Shown here in pieces: positions 56,425 through 63,370 of a DNA stretch of 64,000 bases (the first letter of the stretch is position 1; each line of letters opens with the position of its first letter). This stretch comes from Brachybacterium subflavum (lineage in GTDB: Bacteria > Actinomycetota > Actinomycetes > Actinomycetales > Dermabacteraceae), in NCBI RefSeq assembly GCF_009299795.1, contig NZ_VIGP01000004.1:388992-452991 (forward strand), read 5' to 3'. The notes beneath the pieces are model-generated. The model made no database searches. It was not told where the DNA came from and was given only the letters and a program-made list of their open reading frames with translations. Position numbers and translations under genes: made by a program.

Positions 56425-56979
56425 TCAGGCCCCGGTTCCCGGCTCGTCCTCGCCCGACGGCTCGAAGAGGCCCCCGGGCGGGTCGGCGATCACCGTGCCG
56501 GCCTCCACGTCGACCTCGGGCACGAGCTCCTCGACGAAGGGCAGCATGACGCGGCGGCCCTCGGCGGAGCGCACGATGAGCAGGTCCTGGGCCGGGTAGT
56601 GCTCGAGATCGATGACGGTGCCCAGCTGGCGTCCGTCGACATGGCGGACGGCGAGGCCCTTGAGCTCGGAGGGGTACCAGGCCTCCGGGTCCTCCTCGGC
56701 CTCGACCGCGGTGTCCACGGCGAGGGTCAGCTCGACCCCCCGCAGGGACTCGGCGTCGGTGCGGCTCGCGACCTCGGAGAAGCGCGCGTACCAGCGTCCC
56801 TGCTGGATGCGGGTGGCGGCGATCGTGAGGTCCCGCTCGCCGGCGCTCGTCGCGGCGCTGAAGGCGGTGCCCGTGGCGAGACGCTCCTCGGGCTGGTCGG
56901 TGCGCAGGACCAGCGCGACCTCGCCCTTGAGGCCGTGGGCCTTGCCGATGGTCGCGACGGTGACGTCCAGTGCGTTCAT
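56425..56979 (-). CDS. rimM: Ribosome maturation factor RimM
   Basis: 184 residues. Binds S19 and helps 30S head assembly. ATIGKAHGLKGEVALVLRTD starts the N-terminal barrel, and the PRC-barrel half has WYPSELKGLAVRHVDGRQLGTV region and LLIVRSAEGRRVMLPFVEEL. MNALDV is taken as start on homology. Confidence 0.95.
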   Translation of the reverse strand: MNALDVTVATIGKAHGLKGEVALVLRTDQPEERLATGTAFSAATSAGERDLTIAATRIQQGRWYARFSEVASRTDAESLRGVELTLAVDTAVEAEEDPEAWYPSELKGLAVRHVDGRQLGTVIDLEHYPAQDLLIVRSAEGRRVMLPFVEELVPEVDVEAGTVIADPPGGLFEPSGEDEPGTGA

Positions 56980-57027
56980 GGGATCGCTTTCTGCCGGTGG
57001 GAGTGGGGCCGACGGGCCGTGACGCGA

Positions 57028-57060
57028 CGGAGGCGGCACCGGTGACCGGTGCCGCCTCCG
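57028..57060 (-). terminator. Perfect 15-bp hairpin between khpA and rimM
   Basis: Arms 57028-57042 and 57046-57060, three-base loop, 24 bases past the khpA stop. It would separate rpsP-khpA from rimM-trmD. Confidence 0.7.
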
Positions 57061-57084
57061 TGTGCGGTGCGAGATGCGCTCTGC

Positions 57085-57327
57085 TCAGCGCCGGTCGACA
57101 TCGACGATGTCCACCCGCACGTCGTCCTCGGAGATCGCTCCGGTGACGGTGCGCAGGGCGCGGGCCGTGCGGCCCGAGCGGCCGATCACGCGCCCCAGGT
57201 CCTCGGGGCTGACGCGCACCTCGAGGAGCGGGCCGCGCCGGGTGTCCTTCTCGGTGACGCGGACGTCGTCGGGGCTGTCGACGATGCCGCGGACCAGGTG
57301 GTCGAGAGCCTCAGCGCGCGCGCTCAT
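57085..57327 (-). CDS. khpA: KH-domain RNA-binding protein KhpA
   Basis: 80 residues, the usual length. The KH GxxG loop is in DLGRVIGRSGRTARALRTV; HLVRGIVDSPDDVRV precedes it. Homologues bind RNA together with KhpB/Jag and affect division. One base after rpsP, so cotranslated. Confidence 0.92.
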   Translation of the reverse strand: MSARAEALDHLVRGIVDSPDDVRVTEKDTRRGPLLEVRVSPEDLGRVIGRSGRTARALRTVTGAISEDDVRVDIVDVDRR

Positions 57328-57328
57328 C

Positions 57329-57829
57329 TCAGGCCTCGTCGGACTTCGCGTCGTCGGCGGCGGCGTCGGCCTCGGCGGTGGTCTCCCCCTCGGCGGGAGC
57401 CTCCTCGGAGCCGGGCTCGACGTCCTGGCCCTCGGGCTGCTCGGCCGCGTCCGCGTCCTTGGCCTTCTTCGCGCCCTCGCGGGACGCGGCGGCGGCCTTG
57501 TCGGCCTCGGCGATGAGGTCCTCGGCGGACTGCTTGGACCCGGCGCCCTGCAGGGAGCCGGCGGCGTCGCCCTCGCCGGTGAACTTCTGCCAGTCGCCGG
57601 TGACCTTGAGGATCGCGGCGACCTGCTCGGTGGGCTGCGCGCCCACGCCGAGCCAGTACTGCGCACGCTCGGACTGGACCTCGATGAACGAGGGCTGCTC
57701 GGTGGGGTGGTACTTGCCGATCTCCTCGATCACGGCGCCGTCGCGCTTCTTGCGCGAGTCGGCCACGACGATGCGGTAGAACGGTGCACGGATCTTGCCC
57801 ATGCGCTTGAGACGGATCTTGACGGCCAC
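57329..57829 (-). CDS. rpsP: 30S ribosomal protein S16
   Basis: 166 residues. The core ([48 protein letters not shown]) is followed by an Ala/Glu/Asp-rich tail of about 75 residues, as in other high-GC actinobacteria. GTG start with AAGGAG nine bases upstream. Confidence 0.97.
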   Translation of the reverse strand: MAVKIRLKRMGKIRAPFYRIVVADSRKKRDGAVIEEIGKYHPTEQPSFIEVQSERAQYWLGVGAQPTEQVAAILKVTGDWQKFTGEGDAAGSLQGAGSKQSAEDLIAEADKAAAASREGAKKAKDADAAEQPEGQDVEPGSEEAPAEGETTAEADAAADDAKSDEA

Positions 57830-57958
57830 GAGTGTGGACTCCTTCGGCGATGTTCGGGTGAGCCGCGCCGCAGCCTGTGGGGTCATGCGGGCGCTGACGC
57901 GTCTCGGGGTGTCGCGCGAAGACGGGTAGAGGGCCGGTCGGCGCGCATACAGGGGTCG

Positions 57959-57987
57959 ATTATGCCAGGCCCGACGGGCCCTCGCCA
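57959..57987 (-). promoter_or_regulatory. Promoter of rpsP-khpA
   Basis: CATAAT (57959-57964) matches five of six -10 positions. TGGCGA (57982-57987) is a weak -35 at 17 bases. The -35 lies inside the hairpin behind the Nramp gene. Confidence 0.5.
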
Positions 57988-57996
57988 GGCGAGGGC
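57978..57996 (-). terminator. 8-bp hairpin behind the Nramp-like gene
   Basis: Arms 57978-57985 and 57989-57996, three-base loop, 33 bases past the stop. Short but fully G/C apart from one T-A pair. Confidence 0.4.
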
Positions 57997-58029
57997 GTGT
58001 GCCCCGAGGCACATGCCCCCTCCCCGGCC

Positions 58030-59403
58030 TCACGCCCCGGCGATCGCGCCCACCAGTTGATTGCCGCCGAGCGCGATGAACACGATGGCGACGATCCCCA
58101 GGATCGCGTTGAGCACCCAGCCGTTGCGCCAGCGCTCGGGCATGTGGCGGGAGTTCATGAGCACCAGCAGCGTGATCGCGAGGAAGGGCATGAACAGCGA
58201 CCCCAGCACGCCGTAGGCCACGATCACCTGCACGGGCTTGCCGAGCAGCAGCAGGAGCATCGGCGGGAACGTCAGCCAGAGGATGAAGAAGCGGTAGTAG
58301 GTGCCGCCGATCCTGCGCTTGGGGTGGTCCTCGGGGAGCTTGCGGGCGCTGCCCCAGAAGTCGGCGAACATGATGGAGACGCCGTTCCACACGCCCAGCA
58401 CGGAGGAGAACGACGAGGCCCAGAAGCCCAGGAGGAAGATCCAGCTCATCGCGGTGCCGTAGCGGGAGGCGAGCACGTCCGCGAGGTCGAGCAGCCCGCG
58501 GTCCTCCTCGCCGATCGCGATGCCGCTGGAGTACAGCAGCTCGGCGCCGACGACGAGCATCGCGACCACGAAGATGCCGGAGATGACGTAGGCCATCGCG
58601 TTGTCGATCCGCATCACGCGCATCCAGCGCGGGGTGGACCAGCCCTTCTCGGTGAGCCAGTAGCCGTAGGCGGCGAGCGTGATGGTGCCGCCCACGCCGC
58701 CCGCGATGCTGAGGGTGTACCAGAGGCCGCCCTCGGGGATCCGCGGGACCAGGCCTCCCAGGATGTCCGGGATGTTCGGCAGGGTGACGACGGCCGCGCC
58801 GACGACGGTCACGAACATGATGCCGACCAGCACCGCGACGACCTTCTCGAGGGCGTGGTAGCGGCCGAGCCACACGAGCGCCGCGCCGACCAGGCCGGAG
58901 AAGGCCGCGTAGACGGCCAGGGGCATGTGGGCGAACAGGCCGATGTCCCCGATCACGGGCAGCTGCGGGACGAGCGCGGCGATCGGCAGCGCGGAGGCGC
59001 TCATCGCCGTCGCCCCGTACACGAAGCCCCAGACCATGATGTAGGGCCCGAAGTACCAGGAGGTCCAGCGGCCCACGCGCCGCCAGCCCTCGAAGATGGA
59101 GTGCCCGGTGGCCAGCGTCCAGCGGCCCGCGCCCTCGACGAGGAAGATCTTGATGACGACGCCGGCGACCGCGGCCCACAGCAGGGCGTAGCCGTAGCGG
59201 GAGCCGGCGACGAGGGTCGCCACGAGGTCGCCCGCGCCGATGCCGGTCGCGGCGACGACGAGGCCGGGTCCGATGATCCGCCAACGGGCGGGCCCGGAGG
59301 CCTCCGGGGCCGCGTCGACGGCGGTGGGCGTCCCCGACGTCGAGGGCGCGTCGGGGCGATCTGCGGGGCGTGGGGAGGGGTGCGCTGCGTCCTCGGAGTG
59401 CAT
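58030..59403 (-). CDS. Nramp-like membrane transporter without the canonical metal motifs
   Basis: 457 residues with an N-terminal Pro/Ala tail and about 11 membrane helices in LeuT-like order. The family is recognisable from [18 protein letters not shown] at helix 1, [17 protein letters not shown], and TEKGW after helix 6. The helix-1 DPGN metal motif is replaced by GIGAGD (54-59), and the helix-6 MPH motif by AGGVGGTIT (234-242). It is therefore unlikely to carry Mn2+ or Fe2+ in the normal way. No Shine-Dalgarno; TAGCGT lies six bases before the ATG. It follows the OhrR-type regulator by 65 bases. Confidence 0.82.
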   Translation of the reverse strand: MHSEDAAHPSPRPADRPDAPSTSGTPTAVDAAPEASGPARWRIIGPGLVVAATGIGAGDLVATLVAGSRYGYALLWAAVAGVVIKIFLVEGAGRWTLATGHSIFEGWRRVGRWTSWYFGPYIMVWGFVYGATAMSASALPIAALVPQLPVIGDIGLFAHMPLAVYAAFSGLVGAALVWLGRYHALEKVVAVLVGIMFVTVVGAAVVTLPNIPDILGGLVPRIPEGGLWYTLSIAGGVGGTITLAAYGYWLTEKGWSTPRWMRVMRIDNAMAYVISGIFVVAMLVVGAELLYSSGIAIGEEDRGLLDLADVLASRYGTAMSWIFLLGFWASSFSSVLGVWNGVSIMFADFWGSARKLPEDHPKRRIGGTYYRFFILWLTFPPMLLLLLGKPVQVIVAYGVLGSLFMPFLAITLLVLMNSRHMPERWRNGWVLNAILGIVAIVFIALGGNQLVGAIAGA

Positions 59404-59409
59404 GCGCCG

Positions 59410-59415
59410 ACGCTA
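59410..59415 (-). promoter_or_regulatory. -10 element (TAGCGT) for the Nramp-like gene, probable leaderless start
   Basis: TAGCGT, six bases, ATG. It implies the transporter can be transcribed apart from the regulator gene in front of it. Confidence 0.45.
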
Positions 59416-59468
59416 CAGGGCCGTGGCCGCCGTCCGCGCGCAGCGGCGCGCCGCCCGTCGGGCGGGCG

Positions 59469-59975
59469 TCAGATCTCCGCGGGCGCGGCCTGCTCGGACC
59501 GCGCCGCGAGCTCGACGACCTTCATCATCCCGGCGTGCAGCGCCTGCACCTCGGCCTCGTCCATGCCCAGGCGCTCCCGCATGATGCCGGGGACGGCCTT
59601 CGCGCGCTCGCGCAGGACGCGGCCGCTGTCGGTGAGCACGATCGCGAGTGAGCGCTCGTCCTCCGAGGCGCGGGTCCGCTCGAGGTAGCCGGTGGCCTCG
59701 AGCCTCTTCACCAGGGGCGACAGGGTTCCGGGGTCCAGCGCGAGCCGGGAGCTCAGCTCCTTCAGGGAGAGCGGGGACTCCTGCCACAGGGCGAGCATGA
59801 CCAGGTACTGCGGATGCGTCAGTCGCAGGGGTTCGAGCACGGGCCGGTACGCCGCGACGATCCCGCGGGACGCGCGCGTGATGGCGAAGCACACCTGGCT
59901 CTCCAGCGCGAGGGGGTCGATGTCCTCGCGCGCACTCTCGCACTCCGCTCCCGCGTCCGCTCGGGTCCTGCTCAC
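59469..59975 (-). CDS. MarR-family regulator of the OhrR (one-Cys peroxide sensor) type
   Basis: 168 residues. [22 protein letters not shown] then [13 protein letters not shown] and [34 protein letters not shown] follow the OhrR pattern closely. Cys29 corresponds to the peroxide-reactive Cys15 of Bacillus subtilis OhrR and AYRP keeps the Tyr29 equivalent, but the Tyr40 equivalent is His (THPQ). No ohr gene is adjacent. GTG start overlaps the 75-residue gene in front as GTGA. Tandem palindromes upstream of that gene are the likely binding sites. Confidence 0.88.
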   Translation of the reverse strand: MSRTRADAGAECESAREDIDPLALESQVCFAITRASRGIVAAYRPVLEPLRLTHPQYLVMLALWQESPLSLKELSSRLALDPGTLSPLVKRLEATGYLERTRASEDERSLAIVLTDSGRVLRERAKAVPGIMRERLGMDEAEVQALHAGMMKVVELAARSEQAAPAEI

Positions 59976-60199
59976 GCCGAGGTTCCCTCCTGCTGGTCCG
60001 TCCGCTCATCCGTCCGCCTGCTCTCGCGCCACTGCCGATGCAGGTCGCGTCGGCGCAGGTACTCGCGCTTGCGCCGGGCGCGGGGGTCGATGGCCGCGTC
60101 GAGCGTGGCCGGCCCCATGATGTGCAGCAGGATATAGCTCGTCCGGAACCCGGTGCGGTACAGCCAGGAGAAGGAGTCGGTGCCGCGAGGCCTGTCCAT
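59972..60199 (-). CDS. 75-residue protein cotranscribed with the MarR regulator, function unknown
   Basis: Starts MDRPRGTDSFSWLYRTGFR, continues YILLHIMGPATLD and ends in a strongly charged Arg-rich tail (RKREYLRRRDLHRQWRESRR). The middle could form a short hydrophobic helix, the tail an amphipathic basic helix. GGAGG six bases before the ATG and the GTGA overlap with the regulator argue that it is real. I do not recognise a family. Confidence 0.65.
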   Translation of the reverse strand: MDRPRGTDSFSWLYRTGFRTSYILLHIMGPATLDAAIDPRARRKREYLRRRDLHRQWRESRRTDERTDQQEGTSA

Positions 60200-60227
60200 G
60201 TGCCCTCCGTTGACGTCAGCGCCTTGC

Positions 60228-60259
60228 GCACCAATGCTTGGTGCACCAATTCATTGTGC
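60228..60259 (-). promoter_or_regulatory. Two overlapping palindromic operator copies before the MarR operon
   Basis: GCACCAA-N3-TTGGTGC (60228-60244) is a perfect seven-base inverted repeat. A second, imperfect copy GCACCAAT...ATTGTGC (60243-60259) begins 15 bases later and shares two bases. A 12-base perfect palindrome TTGGTGCACCAA is formed where they meet. CACAAT (60253-60258, minus strand) inside the second copy could be the -10. Such sites are typical of MarR/OhrR autoregulation. Confidence 0.65.
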
Positions 60260-60343
60260 GACGCGGGGCGGCCTTCGGCCAGTCCTGCGCCGCGAGGGCG
60301 ACGGGCATCACGGCGGCCGCCCGTCGGATGGGGCGCGCCGGGC

Positions 60344-60967
60344 TCAGATCACGCGCAGCCGCTCGACGATGCCGCGGAGGAAGCCGTCCACGTCCGCGCT
60401 GCGATATCCCTCGCGCAGGCGGCCGACGGCGACGGGCTGTCCGGACAGGAGCACCTGCAGGGCGGCGTCCGCGCGGTCGTGCTCGTCGCCCTCGGCCGTG
60501 AGCGCCTCGAAGGCCCGGTCCAGGAGCTGGTCGATCCCGTCCATGTCGTAGCGGTCGCCGCGGCGCGCCGCGGCGAAGCGCGAGCCCTGCAGCTCGGCCG
60601 CGATCGCGCCCGTCGCGGAGTCCTCGGCGATCCGGGCGCTCGCCCCCTGCGTCCGCGCCACCACGGCGGCGACGGCGGGAGCGGCCCGGGAGTCCAGGAA
60701 GTCGTCGACGTCGTCCATCGCGTAGCGGACGCCGGACATGCGCGGGGTGAAGCGCACGTCGGCGATCCCGCCGAGCAGCTCGAGGTCGCGCCGACGCCCG
60801 GACGAGCCGACCTCCCGCGCGAGGCGGTCGAGGTACTGGTCGACCTCCTCGCAGTCGTAGCCGGACCCGAAGGCCTTGACCCGCGCGAAGCGCGCCCCGG
60901 TGAGCAGCGCGACGACGTCGGCGTCGCAGGAGGCGGCGTCGGAGGAGCCGGAGGGGTCGACGGTCAT
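60344..60967 (-). CDS. DivIVA-like repeat protein (second copy of this design)
   Basis: 207 residues with four units of the F-x(n)-GYD-x3-VD-x2-LD type: ARFARVKAFGSGYDCEEVD, VRFTPRMSGVRYAMDDVDDF, SRFAAARRGDRYDMDGIDQL, REGYRSADVDGFL. Spacers are Ala/Arg-rich. No membrane helix or signal. GGGAGA precedes the ATG. Same architecture as the protein at 40195-40743 but with different units, so it is a distant paralogue. Function unknown; envelope growth or division is a guess from the motif. Confidence 0.75.
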   Translation of the reverse strand: MTVDPSGSSDAASCDADVVALLTGARFARVKAFGSGYDCEEVDQYLDRLAREVGSSGRRRDLELLGGIADVRFTPRMSGVRYAMDDVDDFLDSRAAPAVAAVVARTQGASARIAEDSATGAIAAELQGSRFAAARRGDRYDMDGIDQLLDRAFEALTAEGDEHDRADAALQVLLSGQPVAVGRLREGYRSADVDGFLRGIVERLRVI

Positions 60968-61005
60968 AGGGTTCTCCCGGTGAGGTGCGAGACGGGTGGA
61001 GAGAG

Positions 61006-61037
61006 GGAAGGACGGAAGGACGGAAGGACAGAAGGAC
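61006..61037. repeat. Tandem repeat of GGAAGGAC (four copies)
   Basis: Copies at 61006, 61014, 61022 and 61030; the last begins AGAAGGAC. It lies between the end of the amidohydrolase gene and the DivIVA-repeat gene, outside any coding region. Confidence 0.85.
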
Positions 61038-61057
61038 GGCGGAGGGTGCCTCCCCCG

Positions 61058-62254
61058 TCAGCGGATGATCGCGCCGCCGAGCACGATGCGCGCGGGACCC
61101 CGCAGCGCGCGGTGGTCGCGGCGGGGATCCTCGGGCACCACGAGGAGATCGGCAGGGGCGCCGTCCTCGAGGCCGGGCGCGCCGAGGAACGCGCGCGGCC
61201 CCCAGGAGGCGGCCTGGAGGATCGCGAGCGGATCGAGCCCGCAGGCGGCGAGCTCGTCGAGCTCGTCGTGGATGATGCCGTGGCCCAGCACTCCCCCGGC
61301 GTCCGTGCCGGTGAGCAGCTGGACGCCGGCGTCGTGGGCGTCGCGGGTGCGCTCGAACCGGCGTGCGCGCAGGCGCCGCATGTGCGCCGCGTAGTCGGGG
61401 AACTTGCGCTCGCCCTGGCTCGCGTAGGTCTCGAACTCGTCGACGTTCACGAGCGTGGTCACCACGGGCACGCCCGCCTCGGCGGCGCGGGCGATGGTGT
61501 CGCCCGTGAGACCGGTCGCGTGCTCCAGGCAGTCGAATCCGGCGTCGAGGGCCAGAGGGAGGGTCTCCTCGTCGAAGGTGTGGGTGGTGATGCGGGCGCC
61601 GTGGGCGTGCGCGGCCTCGGCGGCGGCCCGGAACTCGTCGGCCGACCAGGTCGGCGTGAGGTCCCCGGCCTGCCGGTCGATCCAGTCGCCGACGAGCTTC
61701 ACCCAGCCGTCGCCGCGCTCGGCCTCCGCCGCGACGGTCGCGGGCAGGTCCTCGGGGTCGACCTCGTGCGCGTACCCCTTGAGGTAGCGCCGGGTGCGGG
61801 CGACGTGCCGTCCGGCCCGGACGATGCGGGGCAGATCGGCCTCGCGCTGCAGGGGCGCGGTGTCGGTGATGGAGCCGGCGTCGCGGATGAGCAGCACGCC
61901 GGTGTCGCGGTCGACGCGGGCCTGGGCGCGCGCGCCCTCGAGCCCCGTCGCCGTGCCCTCGTCGCTGATGCCCACGTGGCAGTGGAGATCCGCGAGACCG
62001 GGCAGCACGAAGCCGTCGATCTGCTCGATCCCGGTCCCGGCGGGGAGGTCCGGCTTCTCGTGGTGGATGCGGCCGCCCGCCACCCAGGCCTCTGCGACCT
62101 CCTGCTCGGGCCCGAGCAGGATCGGGCCGGTCAGGTGCAGGACAGGTGAGCCCGTCGCCTCGGCGCGGTCGTAGGCGGGGCCGTCGGCGGCGGGCCGTCG
62201 GCCAGCGGCGAAGGACTCGCGGGCGGCGCGGACGGAAGGGGCATCGGTGCGCAT
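61058..62254 (-). CDS. Amidohydrolase family protein (imidazolonepropionase/prolidase-like)
   Basis: 398 residues. Metal motif HxH in GLADLHCHVG, bridging Lys in GWVKLVGDW, His in RITTHTFDEE, His in CLEHATGLTGD, and Asp in LLTGTDAGGVLGHG are all present, so the enzyme should be active. The set resembles imidazolonepropionase-like amidohydrolases of broad specificity. No pathway genes are adjacent; substrate unknown. TAGCCT six bases before the ATG and no Shine-Dalgarno suggest a leaderless message. Confidence 0.85.
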   Translation of the reverse strand: MRTDAPSVRAARESFAAGRRPAADGPAYDRAEATGSPVLHLTGPILLGPEQEVAEAWVAGGRIHHEKPDLPAGTGIEQIDGFVLPGLADLHCHVGISDEGTATGLEGARAQARVDRDTGVLLIRDAGSITDTAPLQREADLPRIVRAGRHVARTRRYLKGYAHEVDPEDLPATVAAEAERGDGWVKLVGDWIDRQAGDLTPTWSADEFRAAAEAAHAHGARITTHTFDEETLPLALDAGFDCLEHATGLTGDTIARAAEAGVPVVTTLVNVDEFETYASQGERKFPDYAAHMRRLRARRFERTRDAHDAGVQLLTGTDAGGVLGHGIIHDELDELAACGLDPLAILQAASWGPRAFLGAPGLEDGAPADLLVVPEDPRRDHRALRGPARIVLGGAIIR

Positions 62255-62260
62255 GCCCCG

Positions 62261-62266
62261 AGGCTA
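62261..62266 (-). promoter_or_regulatory. -10 element (TAGCCT) for the amidohydrolase gene, probable leaderless start
   Basis: TAGCCT, six bases, ATG, in the same arrangement as at ftsK and the Nramp-like gene. Confidence 0.45.
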
Positions 62267-62367
62267 TCGAGCGGAGGGGCCCCGCGAGGGCGAGGGCTGT
62301 CGTTCGAGACCCCGGAGTGCTTCACTGGATGTGCCCTGCATCACTCGCCATCGTCGAAGGAGCACCC

Positions 62368-63321
62368 ATGGGCACCCATCCGACCTCCCGCTACCTGCTG
62401 GGGACGGCGGAGTCCCCCGAGCTGGTGCTGCTCCGCCGCGTCCCCGCCGCACCGGCGGCCGTGCGCGAGGCCCTCGCCGATCCCGAGCGGCGCGCGCGCT
62501 GGCTGGGCGACCTCGAGGGCGATCCGACCGCGGCGGGGGACGCCTTCGAGCTGAGACTGGGCGACGAGGCGTCCGACGCGGCCGTCGGTCGGCTCCTGCT
62601 GCTGGACCCGGACCATCTGGCGGCCACCTGGTCCTGGCAGGGAGAGCGCGAGAGCGTCCTGCACGCGCGGGTGCGTCCCGGGAGCGGCGGCGGGGACAGC
62701 GAGGTCTGGGTGCGACACTCCCTCACCGAGCCCGATCACGTCGAGGGGTACGGCGGCGGGTGGGAGCAGATCCTCCAGGCTCTCGCCCGCGAGCTCGGCT
62801 GCGAGGCGGCCGAGGCGGAGGACGATGCGGCGATCGAGACCGCCGCCGCCGAGCGCTGGCACCTGATGACGCAGCGCCCCGCCGAGATCGAGCGCACGCT
62901 GCCCGCCTCCCCCGAGCGGGTGTGGGAGGCGCTCACCACGCGCGAGGGGCTCGCCTCCTGGTGGTGGCGCCACTGGGACGACGTCGAGATCGAGCTCGAC
63001 GGCGAGCGCGGCGCGGTGCGGATCACCGCCCCGCGGATCGCCACGACCCTGGGCCTCGAGCGCCTGGTGGCCGAGCGCCCCGCCCGCCTCGCCGCGACAT
63101 GGGCGTGGTCCGAGCCGAGCGCCACCGCGGCCGACGAGGCGATCGACCTCAGGCTCGAGCCCGAGGGCGGCGCGGAGCAGGGCGACGAGGCCCAGGGCGC
63201 CGCGAGCACCCGGCTGCGCGTGCGGCACACGGGACCGTGGGAGGAGGACTCCCTCCCCGAGAACTACCGGCAGGGATGGGAGTCCACCCTCGACCAGCTC
63301 GTCGAGGCCCTCCGGGACTGA
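62368..63321 (+). CDS. Protein with two SRPBCC/AHSA1-like domains
   Basis: 317 residues in two halves. Both resemble AHSA1 (START-like) lipid or ligand-binding folds: RRVPAAPAAVREALADPERRARWLGD at the start of the first, ERTLPASPERVWEALTTREGLASWWW in the second, each ending in a W-rich helix (GGGWEQILQALARE; YRQGWESTLDQLVEALRD). GAAGGAG precedes the ATG. Ligand unknown. Such genes often sit beside ArsR regulators, but none is present here. Confidence 0.8.
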   Translation: MGTHPTSRYLLGTAESPELVLLRRVPAAPAAVREALADPERRARWLGDLEGDPTAAGDAFELRLGDEASDAAVGRLLLLDPDHLAATWSWQGERESVLHARVRPGSGGGDSEVWVRHSLTEPDHVEGYGGGWEQILQALARELGCEAAEAEDDAAIETAAAERWHLMTQRPAEIERTLPASPERVWEALTTREGLASWWWRHWDDVEIELDGERGAVRITAPRIATTLGLERLVAERPARLAATWAWSEPSATAADEAIDLRLEPEGGAEQGDEAQGAASTRLRVRHTGPWEEDSLPENYRQGWESTLDQLVEALRD

Positions 63322-63344
63322 GCGACCCGGGGCTGAGCGACCCG

Positions 63345-63370
63345 GCGCTGCCCGCCGCCGGGCTCAGCGC
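63345..63370. terminator. Hairpin between convergent SRPBCC and ffh genes
   Basis: Ten base pairs with a two-base bulge (63345-63354 with 63359-63362 and 63365-63370), four-base loop. It includes the ffh stop codon. Confidence 0.5.

Noticed and set aside
61006-61037. Octamer repeat as a CRISPR array
   Set aside because: Units are eight bases long and directly abutting with no spacers; no cas genes in the window.
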